Notes: generated by a model from the letters alone, not told the origin. 64,000 bases of DNA from Triglochin maritima (GCA_963682175.1 OY821787.1:19260501-19324500); one strand, 5' to 3'; shown: positions 31,082 to 44,806, counted from the stretch's first letter. Numbers and translations are program-made.

Positions 31082-32646
31082 TGATAGATATAATTTCATG
31101 CTTACATTTGTATCTTATATCCATTATCTTTCACCTAAACAATGCTACGTAACGAGCTTTACGTTTGAATTTCAGAAATAAAGAGGTTTGATGAGAAGAG
31201 GCATGAAAGGACCTAGAAGAAGGAAAAAGTACTGAGTTGAGAGACTCGAGGACTAAGATGCAAGATCGAAGGACCTGAATGCAAGATAGAAAGACCAATG
31301 AGCAAACAAGAATACTGCACACCGTCATGGGGAGTATTTTGGCAATTCTATTCGGGTCGGAGCTCCAGTAAGCAAGGTAGACGCATCAAAGACAAGCAAA
31401 GCCATCCAAAAAAGCCCAGAAGAAAATCCAGAGCGATCCGAACACTATAGACCGCTAATTAGCGGTCCAAGACCGATAATTGGCGGTCACTTTTGGTCCA
31501 GATCTGTTAAGATTTATATGGGCGTGTATTAGTGTGCATTTAGTCTATTTCTGGTATTTGTTTAGTCCCATACCAGGGTATTGTCACGGATTACCTTTTC
31601 TATGGCTATAAATAGAACTTTTCACCTCATATTGTAATCACCCATTGCTTGGTGGCATTCTCTCTACATGGAGTAAAAGCCTTGAAGCAAAAAGTCAAGG
31701 CGGAGAAGAATGCCACTTGTAATGTGAGACATGTAAATAAAATAATTGCTCTTAGTTTCTTTTAATCTTGTCTTTTAATTCTTGCATGTTTTTTAGCTTT
31801 ATGTTCATTTTAATTAGCCTCTTTAATATTTCTTTCTCGCTTAGTTGAATTTCCTTTCAGTATAATGTTTCATTTTGTTAATGTAGTTAGTGTAATGAGT
31901 ACTGAGTAGTTTCATCCCCATATGGGGCGTGGAGAAATATGTGATATCAATAATGTGATGTATTATGTGTGTGTTATCTTAATATGTTGAACCTTACATG
32001 ATTTCCAATACCAACTAATGGGATTTCACTCTTGTCTTTGATATGCTAATGCTCTTGAAGGAAGCTTAGCATATGCTTAGACTAGTGGACCTATTTTATG
32101 GGGAATAATAAGGTGAGGATGTGGAAGGAATTAATATTGAAAACACAATTTGTAGTTGCATGTACTCTTATTGCCTTTACCTTGGTTAATGTCCTGTATG
32201 TTTTAATGATATTGTGTTATCTTATTTCATGTGGAGGCATAGTAGTATCTAGTCTTTATACATGAGTTCATTTAGCTTCATTCCAATTATTGTCTTGTAT
32301 GTTTTAATGATATGATCTTATCTTATTTCATGTGGAGGCAAAGTTGGATTTAGTTCTATGATTTTCAAGCACCACATGTTGTGATGAGCATAAATTGAAT
32401 ACACTCACTTACACACTTCTTTGTATTCACATTATTTCTCTACCCCCTTTGGGGTTTAGTTTTATTGCTTATCTTTCATTTCCTTTTGCATTCTAGTGTA
32501 GTTTAGTGTAATCAATCTTTCTCTCCTTTCTTTACCACTTGCCTTCGAACAAACCAAAAGTCGACACACCTCCCTGTGGATTGACCCGTATTTGCCACCG
32601 CTTCAACGCGGTCGTGCACTTACGGTTAATTAAAACATATGAATCA
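31082..32646 (+). repeat. RE5 5' LTR
   Basis: It is 1565 bp, from TGATAGATATAATTTC to ACATATGAATCA. A TATA box lies near 31605. CCGCTAATTAGCGG palindrome remains are near 31452. Confidence 0.85.
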
Positions 32647-32652
32647 TGTTTT

Positions 32653-32670
32653 TGGCGTCGTCGTCGGGGA
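32653..32670 (+). other. RE5 primer-binding site, mutated
   Basis: TGGCGTCGTCGTCGGGGA differs from the RE2 site at three positions. Confidence 0.8.
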
Positions 32671-33766
32671 GGTACTCTGTCCAAACTTTGGTTTCGACAA
32701 TTCGACGGTTTTAATTTTTCTTTTTTAGTTTTGGTTTGTTTCAGGAGTTGCAAGAAGAAAGGGAGGCTACTGGAGAAACTGGGAGAACAATTGCGCAAAA
32801 AGGAACGCCAATTGGCGGTGTGGTGAGCTTCAATTTCTCCCAATTTTATTCTGGTGGTTGATTATTTCATTATAGTTATCTGGGAGCACCATCTTGCATG
32901 CTGTGACTTTTAGTTTGCTCCCAGATTAAAAATGAATCCCCTTTAATCATCTTGGACCATAAAACTCAAAGCAAAAGATTAGACTTCTTGCCATCTAGAT
33001 CAGGCATCATTTGTAGACCTTGCATGCATTTGTCTTTTCTTTGCTTTACATTTTGTTGTTGATTGCTGGAGTGAGGTACGTGCACCCAAATCTCTCATTC
33101 ATGCATGTTTCTATCATGTATTAGTTAGTAAGGTGCATCGGGACAAGAGTGAGTTGAGCGTTTGATTGGAGTGTTGATTGCTAGATTTAAGATCAAAACG
33201 CTACTAAGGAGGGGCTGTCCCAAAAAAAATAAGGTGGGGGATTTCATCACCCTTTCTTTGGCCCCAAAAATCACTCTTAATGAAAGCCTTAATTCTAAAA
33301 GCAAGTAGACATTGGCCTTAAGCATTTTGGAGGCACTAGGAGAGTGATCTAGTTGAGACCGTCATGGCCTAATCGGCGTTGCCTACCTTGTCGATAGTAG
33401 GAGGTACTGGATGTACGGATCTGGTATCACTTGCTGGGCATTGTGGTCTTCGTTGTAGGGAGGTGAGGCGTGTCGAGACTAGTGACCTCGAAGTTAGGCG
33501 TCGTCTATCCTAAGGACCATTACCTTACATTGTTTGAGCCGTGCTTGCTAGATTAGGCTTCTACCCTCTCCCACTACCCACACTAGTTTCTAGGGATTCT
33601 TCCCTTCTCCTCTGAGTCATCTTCTTCTCACCTTCTTCTACATTCTAGTCTCCTCCCCTTTACACTTTCAGTTAGAGTTTTAGGGTCGAGTCGAGCACTT
33701 TTTGCGAGCTTGGCCTAGTGGTGGTCAGAGTGGTCTACTCGAGAGTTTTTTTGTGACGGATGGTTA
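32671..33766 (+). other. RE5 leader
   Basis: It has one leader palindrome (CGCCAATTGGCG near 32806) followed by a splice-donor match GTG/GTGAGC (intron side from 32823). The remainder is homologous to the RE2 leader. There is no gene. Confidence 0.65.
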
Positions 33767-34314
33767 CATGGGCGACCATCCATATCATTGTTGGGACCAG
33801 GACAATTCTCCCTAGTACTCCGGACCCATGCATCCTGGGGTGCCTCAGACAAACACCCCGCATGATTCGGACAATCTTAATTGTGTGACTGAGCATTCTT
33901 CATATTGGGGTAATATGAGAGAGGCACCTACTGCTAGACCACCATCTAGTTACGTCGGATCATATGTTGGACATCAAACTGAGACATTGCAAGAAACTTT
34001 GGCCTCTTTCATGTGTGCGGTAGACGACATGAGTGCACCGGTGGCTCTAGTACCCGTACCGTATGACTGTTGTCGGTTGAGTGGTCATGTTATTAGGGAA
34101 TGTCCTTATGTTCCCCCAGAGCCTAAGTATGAGCATACATTTTCCCAAAATGCTCAATATGACCATTACGCATTCGCGTACAACCCGAGAGGGATGGATT
34201 CGTGGGGAGACAATTCTTACTCAAATTCTTATACATCATTTTCACCCCAGTATCCTCCTCCTGAATACCCAGAATTCTACCAACACCCTACTCCAAATCA
34301 TTGGCCTCATTCTT
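33767..34314 (+). pseudogene. gag: RE5 gag relic
   Basis: A frame of about 160 codons combines a short N-terminal piece (WGNMREAP, compare WDTMREPP in RE2) and the zinc-knuckle region CCRLSGHVIRECPYVPPE, where the first Cys of CX2CX4HX4C is Tyr. FAYNPR and a Tyr/Pro-rich linker follow. The large gag core between these pieces is missing, evidently by deletion. The relic ends where the inverted LTR of RE6 begins. It cannot be functional. Confidence 0.75.
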
Positions 34315-34928
34315 TGGGTTTAAGCGTTTAAACTACCGCAAGTACACGACATCGGTGAAGACATGGCAAATACAGGTCGATCCACGGGGAGGAGAGACCA
34401 CTCTGGTTTTTCAGAAATCAAGATGCAACAAAGAGGGAAGAGAGTTGATTATACTAATCTACGCTACACAACACTACGAAGTAACGCATCCACAAGCATA
34501 CAACAAACGATGAATTAAAACTTAACTAAGAACGAAATATGTGTGCTGGAAATCAGAAATGGAAAGACCCCTAGGGGTGGAGTGTGTGCACACATGTAAA
34601 AAGATGATGAAGAATGTATTCCATAGGCACAAATGTAGGTAGTGTTTTCATGCATAGGAAGTGTCTAAAGGTTATGGCAAAACCTATCAATCCATTCACT
34701 AACCTAATTGATTAACAATCATATACACAAGCTGGTTATTTCATAACCTAAACAAGCATGGGAGGTGTCTAAGATGTGTGGCAAAACCCATCAAGTGTAG
34801 TATTCTACCCTAACAAGCAAGCATACATTCACATTTATCAACACAATCAAAATATAAAGCATTCATATTCATTCTTTAATGCATGTATGAACATCATCTC
34901 CACCCCCAAAGGGGGATGGATCTACTCA

Positions 34929-34933
34929 CTACA
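34929..34933. repeat. Target duplication CTACA (RE7), left; right copy 43551-43555
   Basis: CTACA flanks both outer LTR ends of RE7 within the RE6 LTR. Confidence 0.9.
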
Positions 34934-36324
34934 TGTTGAACGTTTTATTTAAAACCGCAAGTGCACGGCCGCGATGAAGCGGTGGCAAGTACGGGTCGTC
35001 CTCAGGGAGGTGAGCAGCCTCTTGTTTATCCGAAATCAAGTGGCAAAAAAGATGGAAGAGATGTTATTATGCTAACCTACACTACACTACGCTAAGAAGT
35101 ACGAAATGTAAAAGAAGCAAACAAACAATGAAATAAGAACTAAGCTAAGAACAAAACAAGAATGCTGGAATTTCAGGAATGGAAAAACCCCTAAGGGGTG
35201 GAGTGAGTGCACACATGCAAAGAGGTGGGTGTAGAATACATTCTTTAAGCACATGAAGGTGGTGTTTATCAAGCATAGGAAGTGTCTAAATGTTATGGCA
35301 AAACCTATCGATCTATTCACCAACTTAGTTGATTAACATTTACATATGCAAGTTGTTTATTTCAGAACCTAAACAAGCATGAGAGGTGTCTAATCATTTT
35401 GGCAAAACTCATCAAGTTATAAATTCTATCCTAAACAACCAAGCATACATTCATGTTTGATCAACACATCAAAAATAAAGCATTCATCCCATTCTCTAAT
35501 GCATGTATGTACATCTACTCCACCCCCCAAAGGGGATGGAACTACTCACTAAACATTACACTAATTATTAAACTAAGCAAAGAAAGCATATTAAAAATAA
35601 GCTAGAAATAAAAGACGATTAAACTAAAATATGCACAAACAATAAAAGAAGCATAAACAAACAATGAAAGAAACACAAAACTTTATCGATAAAATGACTC
35701 ACATTAAAAGTAGCATCCTCCTACTTTAGTGTGTGCTTCAGGGCCTCACTTCTAGTAGGAAGAATAGCCATTTAAAATATGGAGTGATTATAATGGAAGG
35801 TGAAGAGTTCTATTTATAGCCATGGAAAAAGGCAAACCGGGACAATCCCCCGATGTGGGACTAAACCAATACCACAAATAGCCTAAACAAACATTAATAC
35901 ACGTCCACGAGAAAACTTGGCGGATTTGGACCAAAACAGACCGCCAATTCGCGGTCTTGGACCGCCAATTGGCGGTCAAAAAGGTCCGGATCCATCTGGA
36001 ATTTGTGCTGGGCTTTTCTTTGTGTATTTGGTGGTCTTGGATGCATCTACTTTGTTTATTGGAACTCCGATCCGAATCCAATTGCTAAAATACTCCCCAT
36101 GATGGTGTGAAGTATTCTGTTTTGCTCTTAGGTCCTTCTGTCTTGCGTTCAGGTCCCCAGATCTCACAATCCAGTCCTTTTCCCAGCTTTTGGGTCCTTT
36201 TATGTTTCATCTCTTCAAACCTATTTATTCCTGAAAACTAAACATAAAACTCGTAGCATAACATTGTTTAGGGGAAAGATAATGGATATAAGATACAAAT
36301 ATAAGCATGAAATGATGTCAATCA
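34934..36324 (-). repeat. RE7 3' LTR
   Basis: The USE (minus strand) is at 35851-35861 and the TATA box at 35810-35818, 32 bp apart. The palindrome pair lies near 35941-35971. It lacks roughly one 21-bp GGACC unit present in the 5' LTR. Confidence 0.9.
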
Positions 36325-37929
36325 AATACCCCCACACCTAACTTTTGCTAGTCCCGAGCAAAACAAAGAAAGAGAAAAGCATACGAAAAACAAGAAATCC
36401 TAACTCACTTTCGTAGGAATCACGGTTGCACTTAGCATGTGCAACAAGCCGTTAAACCTCCTTGTCGCCAAGGAGGAGGAGTGTTGTCTCCTGAGGGTTT
36501 TCAGCGGATACACCCACAAAATCCGAACAAGATGCATCAATCAATCTAGGTACATGACTCGTTGGACTCATTTTGTCGATCATGGGACGCGGTAACACTA
36601 CGGGTCGACTCTCTATATGTAATCGGTCCACACACCTAGCCTAATGAGTTATTCATGAAAGTTAGTTAAGGACTTGAGTGAAAGACATGGGAAACCTTAA
36701 CTTCTGAATGTGATACAATGTGTAAAGTCCATTTTGGTTCTTATTTGACTTTTTTTTCTTTTCTTCTTTTTTTTCTTTTTTTTTCTTTGGAGCATTTTAT
36801 TGGTTGGTGTTTGATTCTCCCAGGGTCAGGTTTTGTGCATCATTGCCTATGAGGACTTACACTATCACGTACACCTTCCCACAAATCTCCACATAGGGCG
36901 ATCCCTACCACCCGTGTAACGGGAGTTCGGTCGGTGCATCCCAAGTCAGATGACTCGAAAGCACCAGGCACAAAGTCCCCTCAGACCTACTTTCCTGAGT
37001 GATAGGAGTCGTGCGAGAAGAGAGAACACCACTGATTTATTTATCTACATGGGAACCAAAACCCCTACACTTAAGTTTCACAAAAAGAGATTAAGGGCCA
37101 TTGACTACGACAAACTTCCTTATACTAACAGACACGAATTATTTGACTCACTAGGTTCAAGGTGGACTTCTTTAAATGTTTGAGTGCTGAAACCCTATGA
37201 TTACACGCCCCCCGAGGGAAAACCGGGGTGCATCCTAACGACTTGATAAGACCTAAAGCCAGTAAACTAGATATCCTAATGCATCAAGTTCAAGACAATT
37301 TTGGGAGCTTTTCTTTTACTTTGCCTCTCAACGGTTTTGCAGATGCTAAACACACGCAAAACCCACAAAAACATTTTCTTTCGCAAACACATGAAGATTT
37401 TGAAAGAAATGTTGAAATTTTAAAGCACTCGGCAAGCAAAAGAAGACAAGTCACCCAAGGATCATGGCAAGCATATATATCAATGTTAAATGTGGCACAC
37501 TAACATGACCCTAGCAGTACACACAAAAGAAAACAAAACCAAAGGAAAAAGACTCGAATATGTACACACGTAAAACACCCCCCCACACCTACCTCATGCA
37601 TTGTCCTCAATGAATTACGAACAAGATACTACATGGATATATGCATGAAAAAGGAAAGATCTCACCAACATGAAGTACAAAGGGACGTTCAGGGTCATGT
37701 TGATGGACACAAACCCAAATTCCCTCAAAACCTGTGAGAAGTTGAAGAAGGGAGATAAATACGTGAAGAAATTGGGGCCCAAGTACACAAGGGTTGGGGC
37801 CCACAACAATCGATGCTCACTGAAGGAGTCTTTTATTACACACTTCTCTTTTTTTTCTTTTTTTTTCTTTATTTTCGATTTTTTTTACATGATATGTACA
37901 GGAACAACGATATTCTCATAATCATTTGG
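36325..37929 (-). other. RE7 3' non-coding region
   Basis: It contains the polypurine tract at 36325-36339, the structured module (36382-36504; GNRA stem-loop at 36457-36476 with loop GCGA), the CCCGT/ACGGG hairpin near 36915, the internal polypurine-like tract near 37577 and CATTGAGGACAATG near 37600. An ORF similar to those of RE1 and RE2 spans 37615-37809. No recognisable protein domain is present. Confidence 0.8.
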
Positions 37930-40900
37930 TCAAGGAACATCAAATGAGAACATCAAGTCATGAGGACCAGCGACTTGCCGAGATGGGCAAACTCCACTGG
38001 TACTCTGAGGTGTCATGAGGGGTGAAAGGTCAAAGCTGAAAGGCTCAAACCCCTCATGATATTGGTTGGGTGTGGGCAACAAAGAATGAAGTTGTGTTGC
38101 CTCACTAGGGTTTAGTTGCTCATTGAACAAAACCCTCCAACCAATTGGTGGGTGCATCGGAATGAGTTCCTCAAGCTCATTCGATGGATGCAGCAGACTT
38201 GCATCACTAAGAATGGGGCTTCTCCCCAAGTTATCCAACAAGGACCTCCCACCATCATTTAGATCATCAAGCATAAGCTTGGTCATAGGTGGGTCCTTGT
38301 TGGAGTCAATATGAAGCTCAAATGGCTCAAGGGCCATGGGACATGAGGTAGAGACACCTTCTGGTATAGTCATATGATGAGGTGTCTCACTCTCACTAAT
38401 ACTCTCAACTGAATCATGCAACGAACACTCCCTTTGGACATTCATGTTCGAGGCCAGCTCACTCTGTTTCATTGCGAAGACAGGCAATGAGTTTTCGCTG
38501 GGCCCACGAACATTCTCAACGGGTTGCATTGGGGTTAGGGATGTTCGTTTAGTTTGTGGTGCTTTCTCCAATTGGCGGATGAGATTTAGATTTAAAGGTT
38601 CATCCATGGGTTCCTGTTGCCTACCAGAATTGAACACATGAAACTCGGCACTCATGTTACTGAATGAGAGCTTCATGAGACCATTTCTACAATTAATCAA
38701 GGCATTTGAGGTGGCCAGAAATGGTCTACCCAAAATCAAAGGTATTTGAGAGTGGGTGTTCGCAACAGGATTGGTATCGAGGACAACAAAATCGACTGGA
38801 AATATAAAATCTCCAACTTTGATAAGCACATCCTCGATAATCCCCATGGGAATACGAATGGATCTATCCGCCAATTGGAGGGTGATCTTCGTTGGTTTCA
38901 ATTCTCCCAAGTTCAACTGTTTATAAACAGAGAATGGGAGGAGGTTGACCGCTGATCCGAAATCAAGCAAAACATTGTTCATTCTAGTGTCCCCTATCGT
39001 ACACTCAATAGTATGACACCCAGGGTCCTTGTATTTTGTGTAGGTAGGATTGGACAAAAGTGAGTTGATATTTGCAGCCAAGAATGCTTTCTTAGGAACA
39101 TTGGTCTTCCTCTTGGTTGTGCAGAGATCCTTCAACACTTTGGCATATTGAGGTATTTGTTGGATGACATCCAACAAGGGGATGTTAACCTTTACTTGCT
39201 TAAACACCTCTAATATCTTGTCCATGTTGTCACTCTGCTTTTTGGTTAACCTACTTGGATAGGGAGCTTTTGGCAGGTAGGTTTTCTGCGGTGCCTGAGA
39301 AGAAAGCCTTGGTGTATTACCCTCACCCTCATCCTCTTCTTCACCACCATTCCTACTGAGGGGCTGCATAGATGGTGGTGGGTGTGGCAAGGAAATGTGA
39401 TTGTCAACTTGTTTTCCATTTCTTAAGGTAACAATGGCATTGACAGGGTGAACAGGTTCCTCCACATGGTTCACTTGCCTCCCCCGAGGTACCACATTCT
39501 CATTTTTCATGTGTTGTTGCTGGTACACACGGGGGTTAGCCTCAGGCTGGCTAGGAAAATACCATCTGTCTCTTTCATGTACAAACTGAGCCAATTGGCC
39601 CATCTGAAGCTCTAGAGATTTGATGGTCTGCTGATTTGAAGTGAGAACTTGACTCGTGGTTGACATAAAATTTTTCATTGAGTTTCCAAGTCCACGAGTC
39701 AAGGTCTCAAGCGAATTGCATCGGGTTTCCATATTGTTGGAATTTGGGAAACCCGATTGATTGGTGGTTTTTGCTTGGGGTGGCTGATAGGATTGTGCAT
39801 GCATGGGAGGTTGGTGTGATTGGTAAGGTGGTCTAGAGGAGTTTGAAGGACCACCCTGGGCATTAGTTTGGTTCCATGAAAAATTGGGGTGGTTCATCTA
39901 GGATTATAAGATGATAAGTATGGGTCATTCCTAGCTCTGCAATAGATGGCGTTGACACGCTCCATCTCAGGAGGAATAGACACACACTCGCTTTCTACAT
40001 GACCTATCCTACCACATGAATGACAGGGAACTGGACCAGATGTGGACATGTGAGGTGCACCTTGTTGGTTTTGGAGCTCAATCGAATCCATACGGCACAT
40101 TAAGGCCGCCATGCGTGCCTCGGTGGCCGTAGTGGTATCGATAGCAAATGCGGTACCCGATCTAGTCGAGTTTGCATTCGCAATCCTCGCTCCTATACTA
40201 GATGATGCAGGTGGCTCCCTCACACTCTCCCATTGCATGGTTTTCTCAGCGAGGTCTTCTAGGAAAGCCCATGCCTCCCTTTCATCCTTTCCCAAGAACT
40301 CTCCTTGACACATGGACTCAAGGAGCATTCTTGACGGGATGTGAAGACCTTCGTTAAAATTCTTACAAAGGCACCACAACTCAATGCCATGGTGAGGGCA
40401 TGAGGATAGTAGCTCCTTGAACCTCTCTAATTATGCATGGAATGGTCCGGTCTCATGTTGATAGAACGAATTGATTTCGTTCCTCAATTTTTGAGTCCGA
40501 TGATTTGTATTGTACTTTTTGAGGAATGCAGATTGAAACTCGTCCCAAGTCTTAAAGGCATTCGCCTGGTTGCTGTACGACCACTTCTTGGTGTCATCCT
40601 TTAGTGCAAAAGGAACGAGCCTAAGATGGATGGAGTCTGTGCTAAGTTGTTGCAGCTTGAACATAGCAAAGACCTCCTCAAATTCCCTGAGAAAGATATA
40701 GGGGTCACCTTTCCTAGTGAAGTGAGGGAGCATGGAAATAAAATGAGGCTTAACCTCAAAATGGTTCCCATTAGCCTCTGGTAATACGATGCATGAGGGT
40801 AGAGTTGTACGGCTCGGGTAGCATCGCTTACGAAGACATATGGGAACGACAACTGGAAGAACAGGTCGAGCAGGCGGGTCCAGCAACTGCTCCTCCCCAC

Positions 40901-41051
40901 GGATATTAGCAGCCATTGGATCCGAACTACGTGCGACACGAGAGGAGGAAGGCGTCGAGAAATCGATGACCGAAGCCGGATTGACAACGTTCCTCGTCAA
41001 ACGACCACTCTCGTCTCGTGTCCACGAAAGCATGCACAAAGGTGCACACAC
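37930..41051 (-). pseudogene. gag-pro: RE7 gag-protease, broken by stops
   Basis: It reads leftward. The first segment (41051-40431) holds the gag N-terminus and core up to a TAA where RE1 reads on. The second (40379-39894) carries LLESMCQGEFLGKDEREAW and the zinc knuckle CHSCGRIGHVESEC, ending at a TGA. The third (39897-37930, 655 codons) holds the linker and protease with LLDFGSAVNLLP (DFG where RE1 has DLG) and LGRPFLATSNALI. At least two nonsense changes and some local rearrangement near 40400 inactivate it. Relative to RE1 it keeps the 17 bp that RE1 has lost. Confidence 0.85.
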
Positions 41052-42114
41052 ACCAAAAAAAAATTTTTTATTTATTTTTTAACAAAGAATGAACGTAGAG
41101 GAGAAGACGGGGGAACACAGGAGAGAAAGAATGACTCAGGAGAGAAGGGCAGAAGTCCTTATGCTACGGCGGATGGGTACATGTAGAAGCACACAATCAA
41201 ACAAGGCTCAAGCAATCCTAAGGTCGCTATAGGTCCTTACAGCTAGACGACGCCTAACTGCGAGGTCAAACGGCCTCAACACGCCTCACCTCCCTACGAC
41301 GAGGACCACAAAGCCCAGCAAGTGAGTCAAGATCCGGGGATCTCGTCTCTCCTACTATCGACAAAGTGGGCAACGCCGATCAGGTTACGACGGTCGGGAC
41401 CGGATCACTCTCCTAATGCGTCCGAATTCCTTAAGGCCAATGTCTACTTGATTTTAGAAATTAGGCTCTTGCTTAGTGTGGTTTTTGGGGCGAAGGAAAG
41501 GGTGATGAAATCCCCCACCTTATCTTTTACGGGACAGCCCCTCCTTAGTAGCGTTTTGGAGTCTTAATCTAACAATCAACTATCCAAACAAAACGCTCAA
41601 CTCACACTTGTTGCAATGCACTTCCTACTAACTAATGCATGTTCATACGAAATGCATGAATGAGAGTAGAAGGTGCATTCCTCACGCCAGCTCTCAGCAA
41701 CAGAAAATAAAGCTAAGATAAAAGACAATCTAAATGCCTAAGTTACATACATGATGCATGACCTAAACAAAAAGAATGCCTAATATTTTTCTTTGCGTTT
41801 TAGGGTCCAAGTTGCTTAAAGGAGGTATGATTATGGATCTGGGAACAAACTATAAGTCAAAACATGTCAAATCAAGTCCCAGATCACTACATCAATTATG
41901 TAAACACGCCATAGAAATAAGAGAGTAAAATGAGCTCACCAGACCGCCAATTGGCGGTCTCAGGCCGCTGATTGGCGGTCTGAAGTGCCCAGAATGCCTC
42001 CAAATTTCTCCAGGTGCTCCTCCTGGCGATTCCAAGTCTCCTGAAACAAAGAAAAACTACAAAACACAAATTAAATCCACTCGAATCGTCCAAACAAGAG
42101 TCTGGACTGACACC
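41052..42114 (-). other. RE7 leader
   Basis: It has a palindrome pair near 41944-41978 and a splice-donor match CTG/GTGAGC, with the intron running leftward from 41939. It is otherwise homologous to the RE1 leader. There is no gene. Confidence 0.65.
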
Positions 42115-42132
42115 TCCCCGGCAACGGCGCAA
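42115..42132 (-). other. RE7 primer-binding site
   Basis: It is TTGCGCCGTTGCCGGGGA on the minus strand, one change (G to T at base 2) from the tRNA-Asp complement. Confidence 0.9.
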
Positions 42133-42138
42133 AAAACT

Positions 42139-43550
42139 TGTTGAACGTTTTATTTAAAACCGCAAGTGCACGACCGCGATGAAGCGGTGGCAAGTACGGG
42201 TCGTCCTCAGGGAGGTGAGCACCCTCTTGTTTATCCGAAATCAAGTGGCAAAAAAGATGGAAGAGATGTTATTATGCTAACCTACACTACACTACGCTAA
42301 GAAATACGAAATGTGAAAGAAGCAAACAAACGATGAAATAAGAACTAAGCTAAGAACAAAGCAAGAATACTGGAATTTCAGGAATGGAAAAACCCCTAAG
42401 GGGTGGAGTGAGTGCACACATGGAAAGAGGTGGGTGTAGAATACATTCTTTAAGCACATGAAGGTGGTGTTTATCAAGCATAGGAAGTGTCTAAATGTTA
42501 TGGCAAAACCTATCGATCTATTCACCAACTTAGTTGATTAACATTTACATATGCAAGTTGTTTATTTCAGAACCTAAACAAGCATGAGAGGTGTCTAATC
42601 ATTTTGGGAAAACTCATCAAGTTAAAAATTCTATCCTAAACAAGCAAACATACATTCATGTTTGATCAACACATCAAAAATAAAGCATTCATCCCATTCT
42701 CTAATGCATGTATGTACATCTACTCCACCCCGAAAAGGGATGGAACTACTCACTAAACATTAAACTAATTATTAAACTAAGCAAAGAAAGCATATTAAAC
42801 CTAAGCTAGAAATAAAAGACGATTAAACTAAAACATGCACAAACAATAAAAGAAGCATAAACAAACAATGAAAGAAACACAAAACTTTATTGATAAAATG
42901 ACTCACATTAAAAGTAGCATCCTCCTACTTTAGTGTGTGCTTCAAGGCCTCACTTCTAGTAGGAAGAATAGCCACTTAAAATATGGAGTGATTACAATGG
43001 AAGTTGAAGAGTTCTATTTATAGACATGGAAAAAGGCAAACCGGGACAATCCCCCGATGTGGGACTAAACCAATACCACAAATAGCCTAAACAAACATTA
43101 ATACACGTCCACGAGAAAACTTGGCGGATTTGGGCCAAAACAGACCGCCAATTCGTGGTCTTGGACCGCCAATTGGCGGTCAAAAAGGTCCGGATCCATC
43201 TGGAATTTGTGCTGGGCTTTTCTTTGTGTATTTGGTGGTCTTGGATGCATCTACTTTGTTTATGGGAGCTCCGACCCGAATCAAATTGCTAAAAAACTCC
43301 CCATGATGGTGTGGAGTATTCTGTTTTTCTCTTAGGTCCTTCTGTCTTGCATTCAGGTCCTTCTCCCTTGCATTTTGGTCCCCAGATCTCACAATCCAGT
43401 CCTTTTTCCCAGCTTTTGGGTCCTTTTTTGTTTCATCTCTTCAAACCTATTTATTCCTGAAAACTAAACATAAAACTCGTAACATAGCATTGTTTAGGTC
43501 AAAGATAATGGATATAAGATACAAATATAAGCATGAAATGATGTCAATCA
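42139..43550 (-). repeat. RE7 5' LTR
   Basis: The USE is at 43055-43065 and the TATA box at 43014-43022, 32 bp apart. The palindrome pair lies near 43147-43181. It ends ACGTTCAACA like the RE1 3' LTR. Confidence 0.9.
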
Positions 43551-44314
43551 CTACACATTACTCTAACAATTAAACTAAAGAAGAAAAGAAACATTCTAAC
43601 TAGAATCAAAGAAATAAAACTAAGCTAAGCATGCATAAAGAAACAACATAAGAACAAAACAATGGAAAAATTATTTTATTAAATGACTCACATTGAAGGT
43701 AGCATTCTTCTCCACCTTGAGATTTGGCTCCAAGGCTTACTCCAAGTAGAGAGAATGCCACCAAGCAATGGGGTGATTACAATAGAAGGTGAAGAGTTCT
43801 ATTTATAGCCATAGAAAAAGGTAATCCGGGACAATCCCCCAGTATGGGACTAAACAAATACCACAAATAGACTAAATACACACTAATACGCGACCCACCA
43901 AAATATTAGCGGATTCGGGCCAAAACAGACCGCACAATTGGCGGTCTATATGGTTCGGATCATGTTGGATTTTCTTCTGGGCTTTTCTGAATAGCTTTGC
44001 TTGTCTTTGATGCATCTACTTTGCTTGTTGGCTCTCCGACCCGAATAGAATTTCCAAAATACTACCCATGATGGTGTGAAGTATTCTTGTTTGCTCATTG
44101 GTCCTTCAATCTTACGTTCAGGTCCTTTGATCTTGCATCTTAGTCCTTGAGTCTCTCAACTCAGTCCTTTTTCATGGTTTTAGGTTCTTTTATGCCTCTT
44201 CTCTTCAAACCTATTTATTTCTGAAATTCAAACATAAAACCCGTCATGTAGCATTGTTTAGGTGAAAGATAATGGATATAAGATACAAATATAAGCATGA
44301 AATGATGTCAATCA

Positions 44315-44806
44315 AATACCCCCACACCTAACTTTTGCTAGTCCCGAGGAAAACAAAGAAGGAGAAAAGCATACGAAGAACAAGAAATCGTAACTCACTT
44401 TCATAGGAATTACGGTTGCACTTAGCACATGCAACAAGCCGTTAAACCTCATTGTCGCCAAGGAGAAGGAGTGTTGTCTCTTGAGGCTTTTCAGCGGATA
44501 TACCCACAAAATCTGAACAAATATGCATTATTCAATCTCGCTACACGATTACCCCAAAAATGAATCAACGAGTCATGTAGCCAGATTGAATAATGGATCT
44601 CTGTTCGCATTTTGTGGGTATATCCGCTGAAAACGCTCAGGAGACAACACTCCTCCTCTTTGGCGACGAGGAGGTTTAACGGCTTGTCGCACGTGCTAAG
44701 TGCAATCGTGATTCCTACGAAAGTAAGTTAGGATTTCTTATTCTTCGTATGCTTTTCTCTTTCTTTGTTTTCCTCGGGACTAGCAAAAGTTCGGTGTGGG
44801 GGTATT
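44315..44806. repeat. Head-to-head inverted repeat of two 3' regions (RE6/RE5)
   Basis: The left arm 44315-44545 (RE6, minus) and right arm 44567-44806 (RE5, plus) are homologous 3' regions, each with the structured module (44372-44504 and 44627-44749). They point toward each other around about 44555 and are extended on both sides by LTRs. In RNA this would form a long imperfect hairpin. Confidence 0.75.

Larger units (their letters stand above)
34934..43550 (-). mobile_element. RE7: complete Athila-like gag-pro element, minus strand, subfamily B
   Basis: It has LTRs of 1412 bp (5' LTR, 42139-43550) and 1391 bp (3' LTR, 34934-36324), a primer site (42115-42132), a leader, a broken gag-pro, a conserved 3' non-coding region and a polypurine tract. 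The duplication is CTACA. Again there is no polymerase. It is the closest relative of RE1 in this window. Confidence 0.92.
34315..44555 (-). mobile_element. RE6: inverted 3' end of an Athila-like element inside RE5
   Basis: A minus-strand 3' LTR (34315-34933 plus 43556-44314, split by RE7) and about 240 bp of its 3' non-coding region (44315 to about 44555). The left edge TGGGTTTAAGCG abuts the RE5 gag relic. The inner edge meets RE5's own 3' region head to head at nearly the same homologous position. Its U3 resembles RE5 while its U5 end does not, so the LTR is mosaic. Confidence 0.7.
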
